Below, in pieces: positions 46,195 through 55,258 of a stretch of DNA of 64,000 bases (its first letter is position 1; each line of letters starts with the position of its first letter). Location of the stretch: the NCBI RefSeq assembly GCF_020497125.1, contig NC_059072.1, positions 307,910,781-307,974,780 on the forward strand, written 5' to 3'. The stretch comes from Mauremys mutica. Taxonomy: Eukaryota > Chordata > Testudines > Geoemydidae. The position numbers and the translations under genes are program-made. Below the pieces are notes generated by a model. That model saw only the letters and a list, made by a program, of their open reading frames with translations. It ran no database searches and was not told where the DNA came from.

Positions 46195-46771
46195 CGCCTG
46201 ATCCTTCCCCTGATTCCGAGTCCGGGTTAACGGGCGGGGACGGTTGGTAGGGGATCTCTGTGAGGGTGATGAAGAGATCCTGGCTGTCAGGGAAAGCGGG
46301 AGTGGGTTCGATGTCGCCTGCGCCGTCCTCAACAGACCCTTCCTCATCTTCCCCATCGGCGAACAGGGAGGGGGAACTGTCCCGGTACACTATTCCGTCC
46401 TCGGAGTCCACCGTCACTGGTGGGGCACTGGTGGCAGACCCACCTAGAATGGCATGCAGTGCCTCGTAGAAGCGGCATGTCTGGGGCTGGGCTCCGGAGC
46501 GTCCGTTTGCCGCTCTGACTTTTTGATACCCTTGTCTTAGGTCCTTCACTTTCACGCGGCACTGCATCGCATCCCGGCTGTATCCTTTGTCTTTCATGGC
46601 TTTAGAGACCTTCTCGAAGGTCTTCGCGTTCCGCTTGTTGGAGCGCAGCTCCGAGAGCACAGACTCCTCGCCCCACACAGCGATCAGATCCTGGACTTCC
46701 CGGTCAGTCCATGCTGGGGACCTCTTTCTATTCTGGGATTGCCCGGACTCCTCTGCTGGAGAGCTCTGCAT
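46195..46771 (-). CDS. Myb/SANT-like DNA-binding protein, exon 1, copy 1
   Basis: Encodes residues 1-192 of the Harbinger accessory protein. A short Ser/Pro N-terminus (MQSSPAEESGQSQNRKRSP) is followed by a Myb/SANT-like (MADF-like) domain, about residues 17-110, with AWTDREVQDLIAVWG, RNAKTFEKVSKAM, QCRVKVKDLRQGYQK and CRFYEALHAIL. An acidic linker follows. In known Harbingers such a protein brings the transposase to the nucleus and to the element ends. The start is the ATG shared with copy 2. The frame stays open upstream, but the other copy lacks those residues' ATG. The donor is G|GTAAGTGC at 46195/46194. Confidence 0.88.
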
Positions 46772-46932
46772 CGTTGCAGGTGCTGCGGAGCTCGCCCCGA
46801 TGTGCAACCAGAACGTCAGATTCAAACCGCCCAGACAGGAAAATGAATTCAAATTTTCGCGGGTCATTTCCTGTGTGGCTGGCCAGAGAATCCAAGCTCG
46901 GAATGCTGTCCAGAGCGTCAACAGAGTGGTGA

Positions 46933-47145
46933 ACTGTGGGATAGCTCCCGGAGCTGCTAAGTTCGATTAGCATCCACACCAAGCCTAATTCGAGCTAGCA
47001 AGTGCGAATTTAGCGTTACTCCACCTGCCGGGGTGGAGTACCAAATTCGAACTAAAGAGCCCTCTAGTTCGAATTAAATGGCTTCCTGGTGTGGACGGTT
47101 GAGCGGTTAGTTCGAATTAACGCTGATAAATTCGAATTAAAGTCC
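46933..47145. promoter_or_regulatory. Right subterminal region: TCGAA cluster and inverted box
   Basis: Contains ACTGTGGGATAGCT (46933-46946), the inverse of the left-end box. It also has about seven TTCGA/TCGAA-type motifs between 46960 and 47140, several as palindromic ATTCGAATT or GTTCGAATT. It lies upstream of the Myb gene start, so it may double as that gene's promoter. Confidence 0.55.
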
Positions 47146-47480
47146 TAGTGTAGACCAGGGCTGAGTGTAGCAAAATCCTTTTAATAAAGGAGGGAAACAA
47201 TGTGGCATCACCATTGGAGAAACACCACAAACCAGATTATAACACAAACCATAAGCAAAAAAAAACCAATCCACCTCCAAGTACGTTTGGCAATGTCCTT
47301 TCCCCCTTAGGGTCTTAAGTCCAATCACCCCAAAGTCCAACAACCCAAAAGTCTCTGTCTCTGGTCAGTGCCCCCTCAGAGTTCAACAGTTTATCTGCAG
47401 AGTTTTACCCCCCCAGCCTGGGTGGAAATGGGGAGGGCACACACAGGGTGTTAAGGGGCACCTTACGTGGGCCGGGGCCA

Positions 47481-47790
47481 ACTGCTCCACCTCTCTGTGG
47501 AGTTCTGCTGCAGCCTTCACCACGACCAGCTCCACTCCACCAGCTGTGCTGCTCCTCCAGCCGACCCGCGAACTGCTCCACTCCGCTCACTGTTCCATGG
47601 GCTGCTCCAACATGCTGCAAACTGCTCCGCCTCTCCATGGAGTTCTGCTGCAGCCTTCACCACGACCAGCTCCACTCCACTCCACCAGCTGTGCCACTCC
47701 TCCAGCTGACCCGTGAGCCGCTCCCGCAAACCACTCCGCTCACTGTTCCATGGGCTGCTCCAACATGCTGCAAACTGCTCCGCTCTGCCA
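47481..47790. repeat. Tandem repeat, ~140-153-bp unit, ~2 copies
   Basis: ACTGCTCC(A/G)CCTCTC begins units at 47481, 47621 and a partial third at 47774. Each includes GAGTTCTGCTGCAGCC, CACGACCAGCTCCACTCC and TGTTCCATGGGCTGCTCC. Unit 2 is longer by a small internal insertion. The long open frame through it is a product of the repeat. Confidence 0.85.
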
Positions 47791-48058
47791 GCCGCTTAGC
47801 GATAGATCTTCAGGCTCCCCCACTAGTTAATACAGCACGCAGTGATCTCAGCTCAGTAAGCTTAGCTCTTTTAGTGATTTCAGCTTGTAGTAGAGGAGTC
47901 CCGGTGCTGGTGCACCATTGGCCCAATGTGAATTCAGGTCAGCAGCCTCTAGACAGACTTCTAAAGGATTCAAAATTAGCTCTGCTCTTCAACAGTGGAG
48001 AGAGGAGGAAGGGCAATTGGTGTTCCAGGCCCTCAAAAGGGGTCCATACCATCAGGTG

Positions 48059-48061
<3 letters not shown>

Positions 48062-48108
<47 letters not shown>
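48062..48108. repeat. (AC)23 microsatellite
   Basis: Uninterrupted AC/CA dinucleotides over about 47 bases. Confidence 0.95.
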
Positions 48109-48110
<2 letters not shown>

Positions 48111-48240
48111 CCCCAACCTCTCTCACTTCACTGGGTTGAGGCACCCATGTCCCTTGTCTAGCAAGTGCTACTTAATGGATAGTGAGACATCTCTGTCCTA
48201 ACGCAGTCTCATAGCTCCTCATTCACATAATCAGGGTGAC

Positions 48241-48459
48241 AACACTTTATTCCTCCTCCCCAATAACAAAGAAATTGGGGATCCCAGAGCTGTCAAAATA
48301 ACCATCCCAGAGTGCCGTGGGCTATGCTAGGTGGAGGGGGTGCGCCAATGCAAATACCTGAAATTCCTTTCCATACTCCCCATACTTCACCACCAGATGT
48401 CAGGGTAGAGCTCATCCTGACTCTGCTTACATATGTATAATAAGGGTGCATTCAGTCAT
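48241..48459. other. Spacer without identified feature
   Basis: Contains ACCACCAGATGTCAGGGTAG and may still belong to the interrupted repeat. No gene. Confidence 0.3.
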
Positions 48460-48690
48460 AGGCCCCTGTTACTGTAGCAACTGAGCACCTCACAATCACA
48501 TTTGTCCTCACAATACCCCTGTGAGGTAGGGAAGTACTATTATCACATATTCTATATGGGGGATTGAGGCACATAGAGCTAAGTGATTTGACCAAGATCA
48601 TGCAGGAAGCCTATAGCAAAGTAGAGAATTGAACATGTGTCTCTTTCCATACAGGCTAATTTCCTTACAGTTTGGTACTATCAGTCCCTG
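48460..48690 (-). repeat. MIR-like SINE, antisense
   Basis: Plus strand shows CCCCTGTGAGGTAGGGAAGT, GGATTGAGGCACATAGAGCT and AAGTGATTTGACCAAGATCA, followed by AGAATTGAAC (an inverted B-box-like motif). This is the reverse complement of the MIR/tRNA-SINE order. Confidence 0.6.
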
Positions 48691-49465
48691 ACAGACTATC
48701 CACCAGTTTAGAGTAGCCAGATTGCAGGGCCCTCAGGCAATCCCCCTCTAGCCTTCTGTATGCTCCCTCCTGCCCCTGGCATCCTCCCTGGTGCAAGGCA
48801 CGGAGGGGAGCAGACTGTTCCAATAGCTCTACTCTGGCTAGAGAATGTCCTTAGGCTGGGGGTATTCCTTGGAGACCATTTTCCCGCCTTTCTTTTATGG
48901 TCCCTTTATGCTGTTCGGCTGGTGTAAAGGGGCTGGAGTAGAAAACAGCTTTTTGTCTCTGTAGATCCATCTCTTCCTCTGGCCTTCTATGCTGGATTTT
49001 TCCTCAGGAGGGGGCGGTCTGACCCCAGCTCAGGCAATTACAGTCTGCCTACTTAAATGTCCACTGCAGTTTCACTTTGTGATGGTGGAATTCTTCACTT
49101 GTCACTTCCCTTCCTAAAGTGTTTAGTAGTTCACTGTTACACAGCTGTTGGGTTCGGCCTCCTTTCCCTGGTGTGTGAAGTGATTTCTAGATATTCTTTC
49201 CCTCCCTCCCAAGGGCACAACTATAGTTAATGTTTGTAAAATACTTTAAGATGCTCAGATGACAATCACCATCAGTCATTTGTATTAAAGCCTTTGTCTT
49301 TCTTTCTTTGCCCCACATTAGTTTGAGGATGCACCAATTTGGAGCTTTGCTTGAAATCCACCCATTGGACAGGTGCTCCTGCCACTCATTCTTTCTTGTC
49401 CAAATAAATGTTCTAACGATAGCATAGTTTTCTGCTAAAATATGTTTACATAGGGACGCAGCACG
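48691..49465. other. No supported gene
   Basis: Unique-looking sequence without a coding or repeat signature that I can define. Confidence 0.4.
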
Positions 49466-49560
49466 GGCCACTTGTCAGAGCGTAGAGCTGAGCTCTGCTA
49501 CAGACTTGCTATGTGACCTTGAGCAAATCACATGAATCTCTTTGTGCTTCAAGTCTGAGA
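49466..49560 (+). repeat. MIR-like SINE fragment
   Basis: GAGCTCTGCTACAGACTTGC, TATGTGACCTTGAGCAAATC and TCTCTTTGTGCTTCAAG follow the MIR core order. Confidence 0.5.
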
Positions 49561-50379
49561 GAGGATGGGAGATGTAGGATTGGAGAGGGGTAGGCCAGCC
49601 AGGAGTAGAAAGATGTCAGCACAGAAGTGGCAGCAGAAGCCATATTAGAAGCAGGGGTTAGAGCACTCAGAGAAAGCGTGTGAAGTGAGAAGAGGAGGGT
49701 CCAGGTACCAGAGCCCTGTGGGACTCCTGAATAGAGGAGGAGGAGGAGTTGCTAAAAGAGATGCTGAAGGAACAGCCAGAGAAATAGAAGGAAAACCAGT
49801 GAGCACAGTATCACAAAAGAATAGGCTGAATGTGATGTTGAGGAGGATAGTATGGCTGTCAGAGTCACTGCATTGGTCAAGGAGGATGAGCATAGACATG
49901 CGGCCAGGAAGAGGTCAGAAATATTGGTGAGAGTGGTTTGGATGGAATGAGAGAGGCAGGAACCAAGTTAGAGTTGTAGTGATGCTTGAAGCACCAGTTA
50001 TAAATGGCATATTTGAGGAGTTTAAAGGTGAAGAGGGAAAAGGAGAGTCTGGAGAGATGTGGGGGAGACTAGAACATGGTTAGTGGAATAGGGGGAGATA
50101 TTTATTCTCTTTTAGTATTTTCTAGTATTCCCAAGTGAATCTTTATAGGTAAGAATGTATGTGTGGTATCTGTCTGTCTATTACAAGTTGCCCATGACTC
50201 TGATCTCAGGTAAATAGACAAGCTACACTCTTTTAAAGGTGAATTTAAAGCTTATTTCAAAATTAAAGTAAAATGCTGCCTGAGCTTCTAAATCAACAAG
50301 AGAATAGGTGTAAACAAATATATTCAGTGTAAAAGTGAAACAGAATGCTTTATAGCTGCCAGAACCTGGGGCATTGTCT
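49561..50379. other. Purine-rich, no supported gene
   Basis: 49561-50100 is purine-rich and may be an old LINE-like repeat of the type also hinted at near 28990-29249. 50100-50379 looks unique. Confidence 0.35.
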
Positions 50380-50560
50380 AGGCACTGAAACTGCACAGGT
50401 TTCACTTACATTGATTTTTTAAACTGGTTTTGTTAAATTGGCGCAAAACCCTGATTAGACACTTTTTCTGTTAATTCAGCTTAATTCTGTTTAGCTTAAG
50501 TCTGTAAGGAATCAGTTTAAGCTAAATCAACATAAGCCACTAATAAACCAAAATAACAGT
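50380..50560. repeat. Decayed MITE related to 20362-20540
   Basis: AAACTGGTTTTGTTAAATTGG, GCGCAAAACCCTG and AAGCTAAATCAACATAAG match the order of blocks at 20362-20540. Ends are not resolved. Confidence 0.4.
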
Positions 50561-50639
50561 TTCTGTACAAAAACTTGTCCTTAATTAACTAAACCATACT
50601 ACTGTAGTTAAATTAGTGTAAGTTAGGCCTGGTCTACAC

Positions 50640-50854
50640 TAGGACTTTAAATCGAATTTAGCAGCGTTAATTCGAATTAACCGCTCAACCATCCACACCA
50701 GGAAGCCGTTTAATTCGACCTAGAGGGCTCTTTAGTTCGAATTCGGTACTCCACCCCGACGAGGGGGGTAGCGCTAAATTCGACATGGCTATCTCGAATT
50801 AGGCTATGTGTGGATGCAAATCGAACTTAGTAGCTCCGGGAGCTATCCCACAGT
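50640..50854. promoter_or_regulatory. Left subterminal region of copy 2
   Basis: About seven TCGAA/TTCGA motifs between 50650 and 50825, including palindromic ATTCGAATT at about 50670. AGCTATCCCACAGT follows at 50841-50854, with its inverse at 55259-55272. It lies just upstream of the Myb gene start and may serve as both transposase-binding region and promoter. Confidence 0.6.
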
Positions 50855-51015
50855 GCACCACTCTGTTGACACTCTGGACAGCAGTCCAAGCTTGGATTCA
50901 CTGACCAGCCACACAGGAAACGACCCGGGAAAATTTGAATTCCTTTTCCTGTCTGGGCACTTTGAATCTGATGTCCTGGTTGGACATCGGGGCGAGCTCA
51001 GCAGCACCTGCAACG

Positions 51016-51592
51016 ATGCAGAGCTCTCCAGCAGAGGAGTCCATGCAATCCCAGAATAGAAAGAGGTCCCCAGCATGGACAGACCGGGAAGTCCTGGATC
51101 TGATCACTGTGTGGGGCGATGAGTCTGTGCTTTCGGAGCTGCGCTCCAACAAACGGAATGCAAAGACCTACGAGAAGGTCTCCAAAGCCATGGCACTCAG
51201 AGGATACAGCCGGGATACAACGCAGTGCCGCGTGAAAATCAAGGACCTGAGACAAGGCTACCAAAAAGTCAGAGCGGCAAACGGACGCTCCGGAGCCCAG
51301 CCCCAGACATGCCGCTTCTACGAGGCACTGCATGCCATTCTAGGTGGGTCTGCCACCACTGCCCCACCAGTGACCGTGGACTCTGAGGATGGCATAGTGT
51401 CGACGGGCAGTTCCTCGGCGATGTTCGCCGATGGGGAAGATGAGGAAGGGTTTGTGGAGGACAACGCAGGCGACAGCGCTTACAATACTGCTTTCCCCGA
51501 CAGCCAGGATCTCTTCATCACCCTCACAGAGATCCCCTACCAACCCTCCCCGGCCGTTAACCCGGACTCAGAATCAGGGGAAGGATCAGTCG
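51016..51592 (+). CDS. Myb/SANT-like DNA-binding protein, exon 1, copy 2
   Basis: Encodes residues 1-192. The start is the ATG of MQSSPAEES, the first ATG shared by both copies; an in-frame ATG at 50971 is absent from copy 1. A Myb/SANT-like domain spans about residues 17-110 (AWTDREVLDLITVWG, RNAKTYEKVSKAM, QCRVKIKDLRQGYQK, CRFYEALHAIL). A long acidic Ser/Asp/Glu linker with FPDSQDLFITL follows. The donor CG|GTAAGTGC lies at 51592/51593 with phase 1. Without splicing the frame would run on only to 51663 through a lysine-rich, low-complexity tail that is not matched as a protein in copy 1, so I favour the spliced form of 348 residues. Confidence 0.9.
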
Positions 51593-51616
51593 GTAAGTGC
51601 TATAAACGTGGAAACA

Positions 51617-51622
51617 TTTATT
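51617..51622 (-). terminator. Poly(A) signal of third ORF, copy 2
   Basis: AATAAA on the minus strand, 60 bases beyond the third-ORF stop and inside the Myb intron, equivalent to 46165-46170 in copy 1. Confidence 0.55.
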
Positions 51623-51681
51623 TTTTTAAAAACAGGAATAAAAAATGTATAAAAACTATATAAAAACTTTTCCCTATAAAA

Positions 51682-51984
51682 CTATATAAAAAGAAGGTCC
51701 ACACATATAGGGATGGAACAGAAATCCTCCTGGGACACTTCCACGAAGCTCTCGTAGAGCAGCTCGAAAAGTCTCCGCAGGAGGTTCCTGGGGATAGGTG
51801 CCTTATTTGGTGCTCCGTGGAAGCACACTCTTCCGCGCCAGGCCATCCTAATGTACAGCGGAATCATTGCCTCCACCAGCATGGCAGCATACGGTCCTGG
51901 TCTGTGCAGGGATTCTCGCAGCATCCTCTCTCTCTCTCTCCGAGTGACCCGCCTCAGGGTAATCTCGTTCGGCGACTGCTGCAT
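51682..51984 (-). CDS. Conserved third ORF of Harbinger, copy 2 (unknown function)
   Basis: Codes for 100 residues, antisense within the Myb intron (51593-52449). The protein begins MQQSPNEITLRRVTRRERER and shares LHRPGPYAAMLVEAM, RMAWRGRVCF and GAPNKAPIPRNLL with the copy 1 ORF, ending CVDLLFI where copy 1 has CVDLLFV. The upstream DNA is also conserved (AATAGTAACAGTACACTAAT, then CTAATTAG just before the ATG). That CTAATTAG could be a splice acceptor, in which case the ORF would be a last exon instead of an independent gene. Predicted small, basic at the N-terminus, mostly helical, with no membrane segment or signal peptide. Function unknown. It may be a nuclear accessory factor. Confidence 0.68.
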   Translation of the reverse strand: MQQSPNEITLRRVTRRERERMLRESLHRPGPYAAMLVEAMIPLYIRMAWRGRVCFHGAPNKAPIPRNLLRRLFELLYESFVEVSQEDFCSIPICVDLLFI

Positions 51985-52449
51985 CTAATTAGGGCAATTA
52001 GTGTACTGTTACTATTGTGAATGCTTGACTTTTACTTTGCATAGCAATGACCTTCGTTTAACAGCCACGTGTTGGAGGCCGCAGAGGAAAAGCATACAGT
52101 GATCTTTCCCGGGCACAGCCGCGAGGGGCTGGAACAGGGTCAGACTTTATGCTTTCCAGATTGCCTTCAGCGGGAGGGCACAGCTATCCATTAACTGTTA
52201 AGCAGCCTATAGTGTAGTGCTTACCAGGCCTGGCTGCTACACGGATTCAGCTGTACCGCCCCGCTTGTCTGATCTCCTGTGCACGACCACAGCCAATGAA
52301 AGCGTATTCCGAAATCTCGAACTTGTCCTGAGAGCTCGTGAGACTAGGTGCCCTGTATGGTCTTGTTCACAGAAACTGACTAGACTGTGTTCAGTGTTCG
52401 CAAACATGTATCTTTTCAAGGAAATTACTTCCTTTTTCCCATCACACAG

Positions 52450-52919
52450 CTGCGGCTCTTTCACGAACTGCCCCGGCTTCCCCCTCACAGAGGCTGGCGC
52501 AGATTAGGCGGCGAAAGAAAAAGACTAGGGACGACATGTTCTCGGAACTGATGGCCTGCTCCAGAGCCGAGGCGGCCCAGCAGAGACAGTGGAGGGAGAC
52601 CCTATGTCAGCACCAGCGCTCACACAGCGAACGGGAGGACAGGTGGCGGCAGGAAGACCAGCAGGCGACTCAAATGCTGCTTGGGCTAATGAGGGAGCAA
52701 ACGGACACGCTCCGGCGCCTTGTAGATGTTCTGCAGGACCGCAGGCAGGAGGAGAGAGCCCCCCTGAACTGTATCTGCAACCGCCCTCCCCCGCCACAAA
52801 GTCCTGTCCCCCCCTCACCCAAAATCACAAGAAGGAGGGGCGCTAGGGGCCGTGAAAACTGTCACTCCACCCCAGCAGAGCGCTCATGTACCAAACAGCT
52901 CTTATGCCATAAATTTTGA
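52450..52919 (+). CDS. Myb/SANT-like gene, exon 2, copy 2
   Basis: Acceptor ATCACACAG at 52441-52449. The exon continues in phase to give AAALSRTAPASPSQRLAQ, the basic cluster RRRKKKTRDDM (a likely nuclear localisation signal at about 212-219) and a Q/E/R-rich helical stretch (HSEREDRWRQEDQQATQ, REQTDTLRRLVDVLQDR). The C-terminus is Pro-rich then Arg-rich (PPPPQSPVPPSPKITRRRG). Stop at 52919. The frame is intact, unlike copy 1. The helical segment probably mediates self-association or transposase contact (inference). Confidence 0.85.
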
Positions 52920-53163
52920 GAAGTGCTTCCCTTCCTGGATCACCCAGTCCCAAATCCAAGTTTCATCCCCCCACTGTGTAGTTGAGTATTAAGAGTAGTT
53001 TGTTGTTATTCACTGTTTCCGTCACGTTTTCCTTGTCAGAAGACTTTGTGTGAAGGGGTGGGAGGGGTTTTTTAATTGCATAGGACAGCCTCCATTACCA
53101 GGGTACAGACTTGGGGGCAGGATCAACAGCAGGACACACACAGACTGCAGTCACTAGGCACCA

Positions 53164-53221
53164 GGGTCAGTCTGTGAGGTGTATGCTGCCCCGGGTCAGT
53201 CTGTGAGGTGTATGCTGCCCC
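53164..53221. repeat. 29-bp tandem duplication
   Basis: GGGTCAGTCTGTGAGGTGTA plus nine bases occurs twice head to tail. Copy 1 has a single related copy. Confidence 0.9.
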
Positions 53222-53655
53222 AGGGTCCTAGCGCCTGCCATCCACAAATGGCAAGGCAGGCTGCCCTTACCATGCCCTTCCACCCTAGCCACGAGCCTCT
53301 CCGATGCCCTGAGCCCCAGCAAGAGCCCTCATCCACGGACACATACTCACCCTTCCCACACACCCCTCATCCCTTCCTACGCCCCAACCCCCAGCCCAGA
53401 GCCTGCATCCAAACTCCGTCCCAAAGACGGCACCCCTCACCCCTTCCTGCAAACCCACCCCTTCCTGCACACCCACCTGCAACCGTCCTCCCCCCAGAGA
53501 CCGCTGTAGGAGCAGGAGCCTGTCATTCCTCTAGTGTAGAAGCGGTTTGTACATCAGTGCACACCGTACCCACCACAGTCCGCGTCCATGTTTCAACCCT
53601 TGAACAGGAATTCATAATTAAAGAAAACTTTGTTAATAATCAGTGTTCCATTAAA

Positions 53656-53661
53656 TTTATT
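53656..53661 (-). terminator. Poly(A) signal of transposase, copy 2
   Basis: AATAAA on the minus strand about 115 bases beyond the transposase stop. Confidence 0.55.
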
Positions 53662-53777
53662 TTAAAACGTGTGTTGGAAGGGGGGAAACCTGGAGAACGG
53701 GGTATGTAACTGCAGATCGAAGTCAACAGTCACTGAAACAGGCTCAGGTTCAGCTTCTCTGTAAATCAACTGGAGAG

Positions 53778-55058
53778 TCATAGGTTACCCTGCTCTCCGA
53801 GGAACCTAGCTTTCAAAGCCTCCCGGATGCACAGCGCTTCCCGCTGGGATCTTCTATCGGCACAGCTGTCTGGCTGAGCGTAATCAGCAGCCAGGCGATT
53901 TGCCTCAACCTCCCATCCCGCCATAAAGGTCTCCCCCTTGCTCTCACAGAGATTGTGGAGCACACAGCAAGCAGCAATAACAACAGGGATATTTTTTTCG
54001 CTGAGGTCCGAGCGAGTCAGTAAGCTCCGCCATCTCCCCTTGAGACGTCCGAAAGCACACTCCACCACCATTCTGCACTTGCTCAGCCGGTAGTTGAAGA
54101 GCTCCTTCTCACTGTCCAAGGCGCCTGTATAGGGCTTCATGAGCCAGGGCATTAGCGGGTAGGCTGGGTCCCCGAGGATCACTGTAGGCATCTGCACATC
54201 CCCAACCGTTATTTTGTGGTCCGGGAAGAAACTACCTGCCTGGAGGCGTTTAAACAGACCAGAGTTCCTGAACACACGCGCGTCATGAACCTTGCCCGGC
54301 CACCCGACGTAGATGTTGGTAAAACGTCCCCTATGGTCCACCAGTGCTTGCAGCACCATAGAAAAGTAGCCCTTTCGGTTAATGTACTCGCTGACCTGGT
54401 GGGCCGGTCCCAGGATAGGGATGTGAGTCCCATCTATAGCCCCACTGCAGTTTGGGAATCCCATCACGCCGAAGCCATCTATGACGACCTGGACGTTTCC
54501 CAGGGTCACTACCTTTGAGAGCAGTTGCTCAACGATTGCGTGGGCTACTTGAATCACAGCAAGCCCTACGGTAGATTTGCCCACGCCAAAGTGGTTCGCT
54601 ACTGACTGGTTGTCTGGCGTTGCAAGTTTCCAGAGGGCTATGGCCACTCGCTTCTGCAAAGTCAGGGCTGCTCGCATCCGGGTGTCCTGGCGCTTCAGGG
54701 CAGGGGACAGCAAGTCACAGAGTTCAAGGAAAGTGCCCTTATGCATCCTGAAGTTTCGCAGCCACTGTGATTCATCCCAGACCTGCAGCACTATGCGGTC
54801 CCACCAGTCTGTGCTTGTTTCCCGGGCCCAGAATCGCCGTTCCACACCATGAACTTGACCCATTGCCACCATGATCTCCACTGCGCGGCGTACCCTACTT
54901 TGTGAGAGGTCTGCGCCACTCTGTGACTTCCTGTCCTCACCGCGCTGACGGAGCCTCCTCGCCCGATTTCTCAGCAGCTGACTGTGGAAGAGGTGGACGA
55001 TAAGGTGCGAGGAGTTGACAACGGCCATAAGTGCAGCGATGATCGCAGCGGGATCCAT
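53778..55058 (-). CDS. HARBI1-like PIF/Harbinger DDE transposase, copy 2
   Basis: 426 residues from the ATG of MDPAAIIAAL (conserved with copy 1). Catalytic residues: D209 in GAIDGTHIPI, D259 in GKVHDARVF, E333 in VVECAFGRLKGRW. Compared with copy 1 it has four extra residues near position 42-46 (GEDRKSQ) and lacks one residue in the HTH-like segment (PDNQSVANHF against PDSYRSVANHF), both from in-frame indels. No stop or frameshift, so probably functional or recently so. An upstream extension of the frame to 55133 exists, but copy 1 does not share its start codon. Confidence 0.94.
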   Translation of the reverse strand: MDPAAIIAALMAVVNSSHLIVHLFHSQLLRNRARRLRQRGEDRKSQSGADLSQSRVRRAVEIMVAMGQVHGVERRFWARETSTDWWDRIVLQVWDESQWLRNFRMHKGTFLELCDLLSPALKRQDTRMRAALTLQKRVAIALWKLATPDNQSVANHFGVGKSTVGLAVIQVAHAIVEQLLSKVVTLGNVQVVIDGFGVMGFPNCSGAIDGTHIPILGPAHQVSEYINRKGYFSMVLQALVDHRGRFTNIYVGWPGKVHDARVFRNSGLFKRLQAGSFFPDHKITVGDVQMPTVILGDPAYPLMPWLMKPYTGALDSEKELFNYRLSKCRMVVECAFGRLKGRWRSLLTRSDLSEKNIPVVIAACCVLHNLCESKGETFMAGWEVEANRLAADYAQPDSCADRRSQREALCIREALKARFLGEQGNL

Positions 55059-55258
55059 GCTCGCAGTGCTGTGGCGTCCGAGCTGTAACCGACCAGAGAA
55101 GGGCGCGAACAGATTCCCCGCCGGCGCTTTCAAGGAGAGAGGGCGGGAGTGACGGTTGAATGATGACAGTTACCCAAAACCACGCTCGACACATTTTTTC
55201 CCCCAGCAGGCATTGGGGGCTCTACCCAGCATTCCAATGGGCAGCGGGGACTGCGGGA

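Larger units (their letters stand above)
42483..47161 (+). mobile_element. Full-length PIF/Harbinger transposon, copy 1 (4679 bp)
   Basis: Left terminus GGGCTTGTCTACACTA. The right terminus, reverse-complemented, is GCCCTGGTCTACACTA. Flanked by TGA (42480-42482 and 47162-47164), a 3-bp duplication as expected for PIF/Harbinger (usually TWA). Gene order from the left: transposase (+, 42843-44114), Myb/SANT gene (-, exon 2 at 44919-45295, exon 1 at 46195-46771) and a third ORF (+, 45798-46100) inside the Myb intron. It is colinear, in opposite orientation, with copy 2 at 50626-55436. Transposase and third ORF are intact. The Myb gene has a C-terminal frameshift. Confidence 0.93.
47165..48240. 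repeat. Right part of the repeat split by Harbinger copy 1
   Basis: Continuation of 42295-42479. Contains TTTTAATAAAGG near the junction, a 140-153-bp tandem block (47481-47790) and a CA microsatellite (48062-48108). The end near 48240 (CAGGGTGACA) is uncertain. LTR nature is a guess. Confidence 0.35.
52920..53777. other. Convergent 3' region of copy 2
   Basis: Between the Myb stop and the transposase stop. It corresponds to 44115-44918 in copy 1 with many small indels, so probably both 3' UTRs and no gene. A 176-codon plus-strand frame here is not preserved in copy 1. Contains a 29-bp duplication and the transposase poly(A) signal. Confidence 0.55.

Noticed and set aside
47448..48161. 237-codon frame across 47.4-48.2 kb
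   Set aside because: It is the translation of a tandem repeat and a CA microsatellite.
53179..53709. 176-codon frame in the 3' region of Harbinger copy 2
   Set aside because: Proline/histidine-rich low complexity. The equivalent region in copy 1 does not preserve the frame and has different indels.
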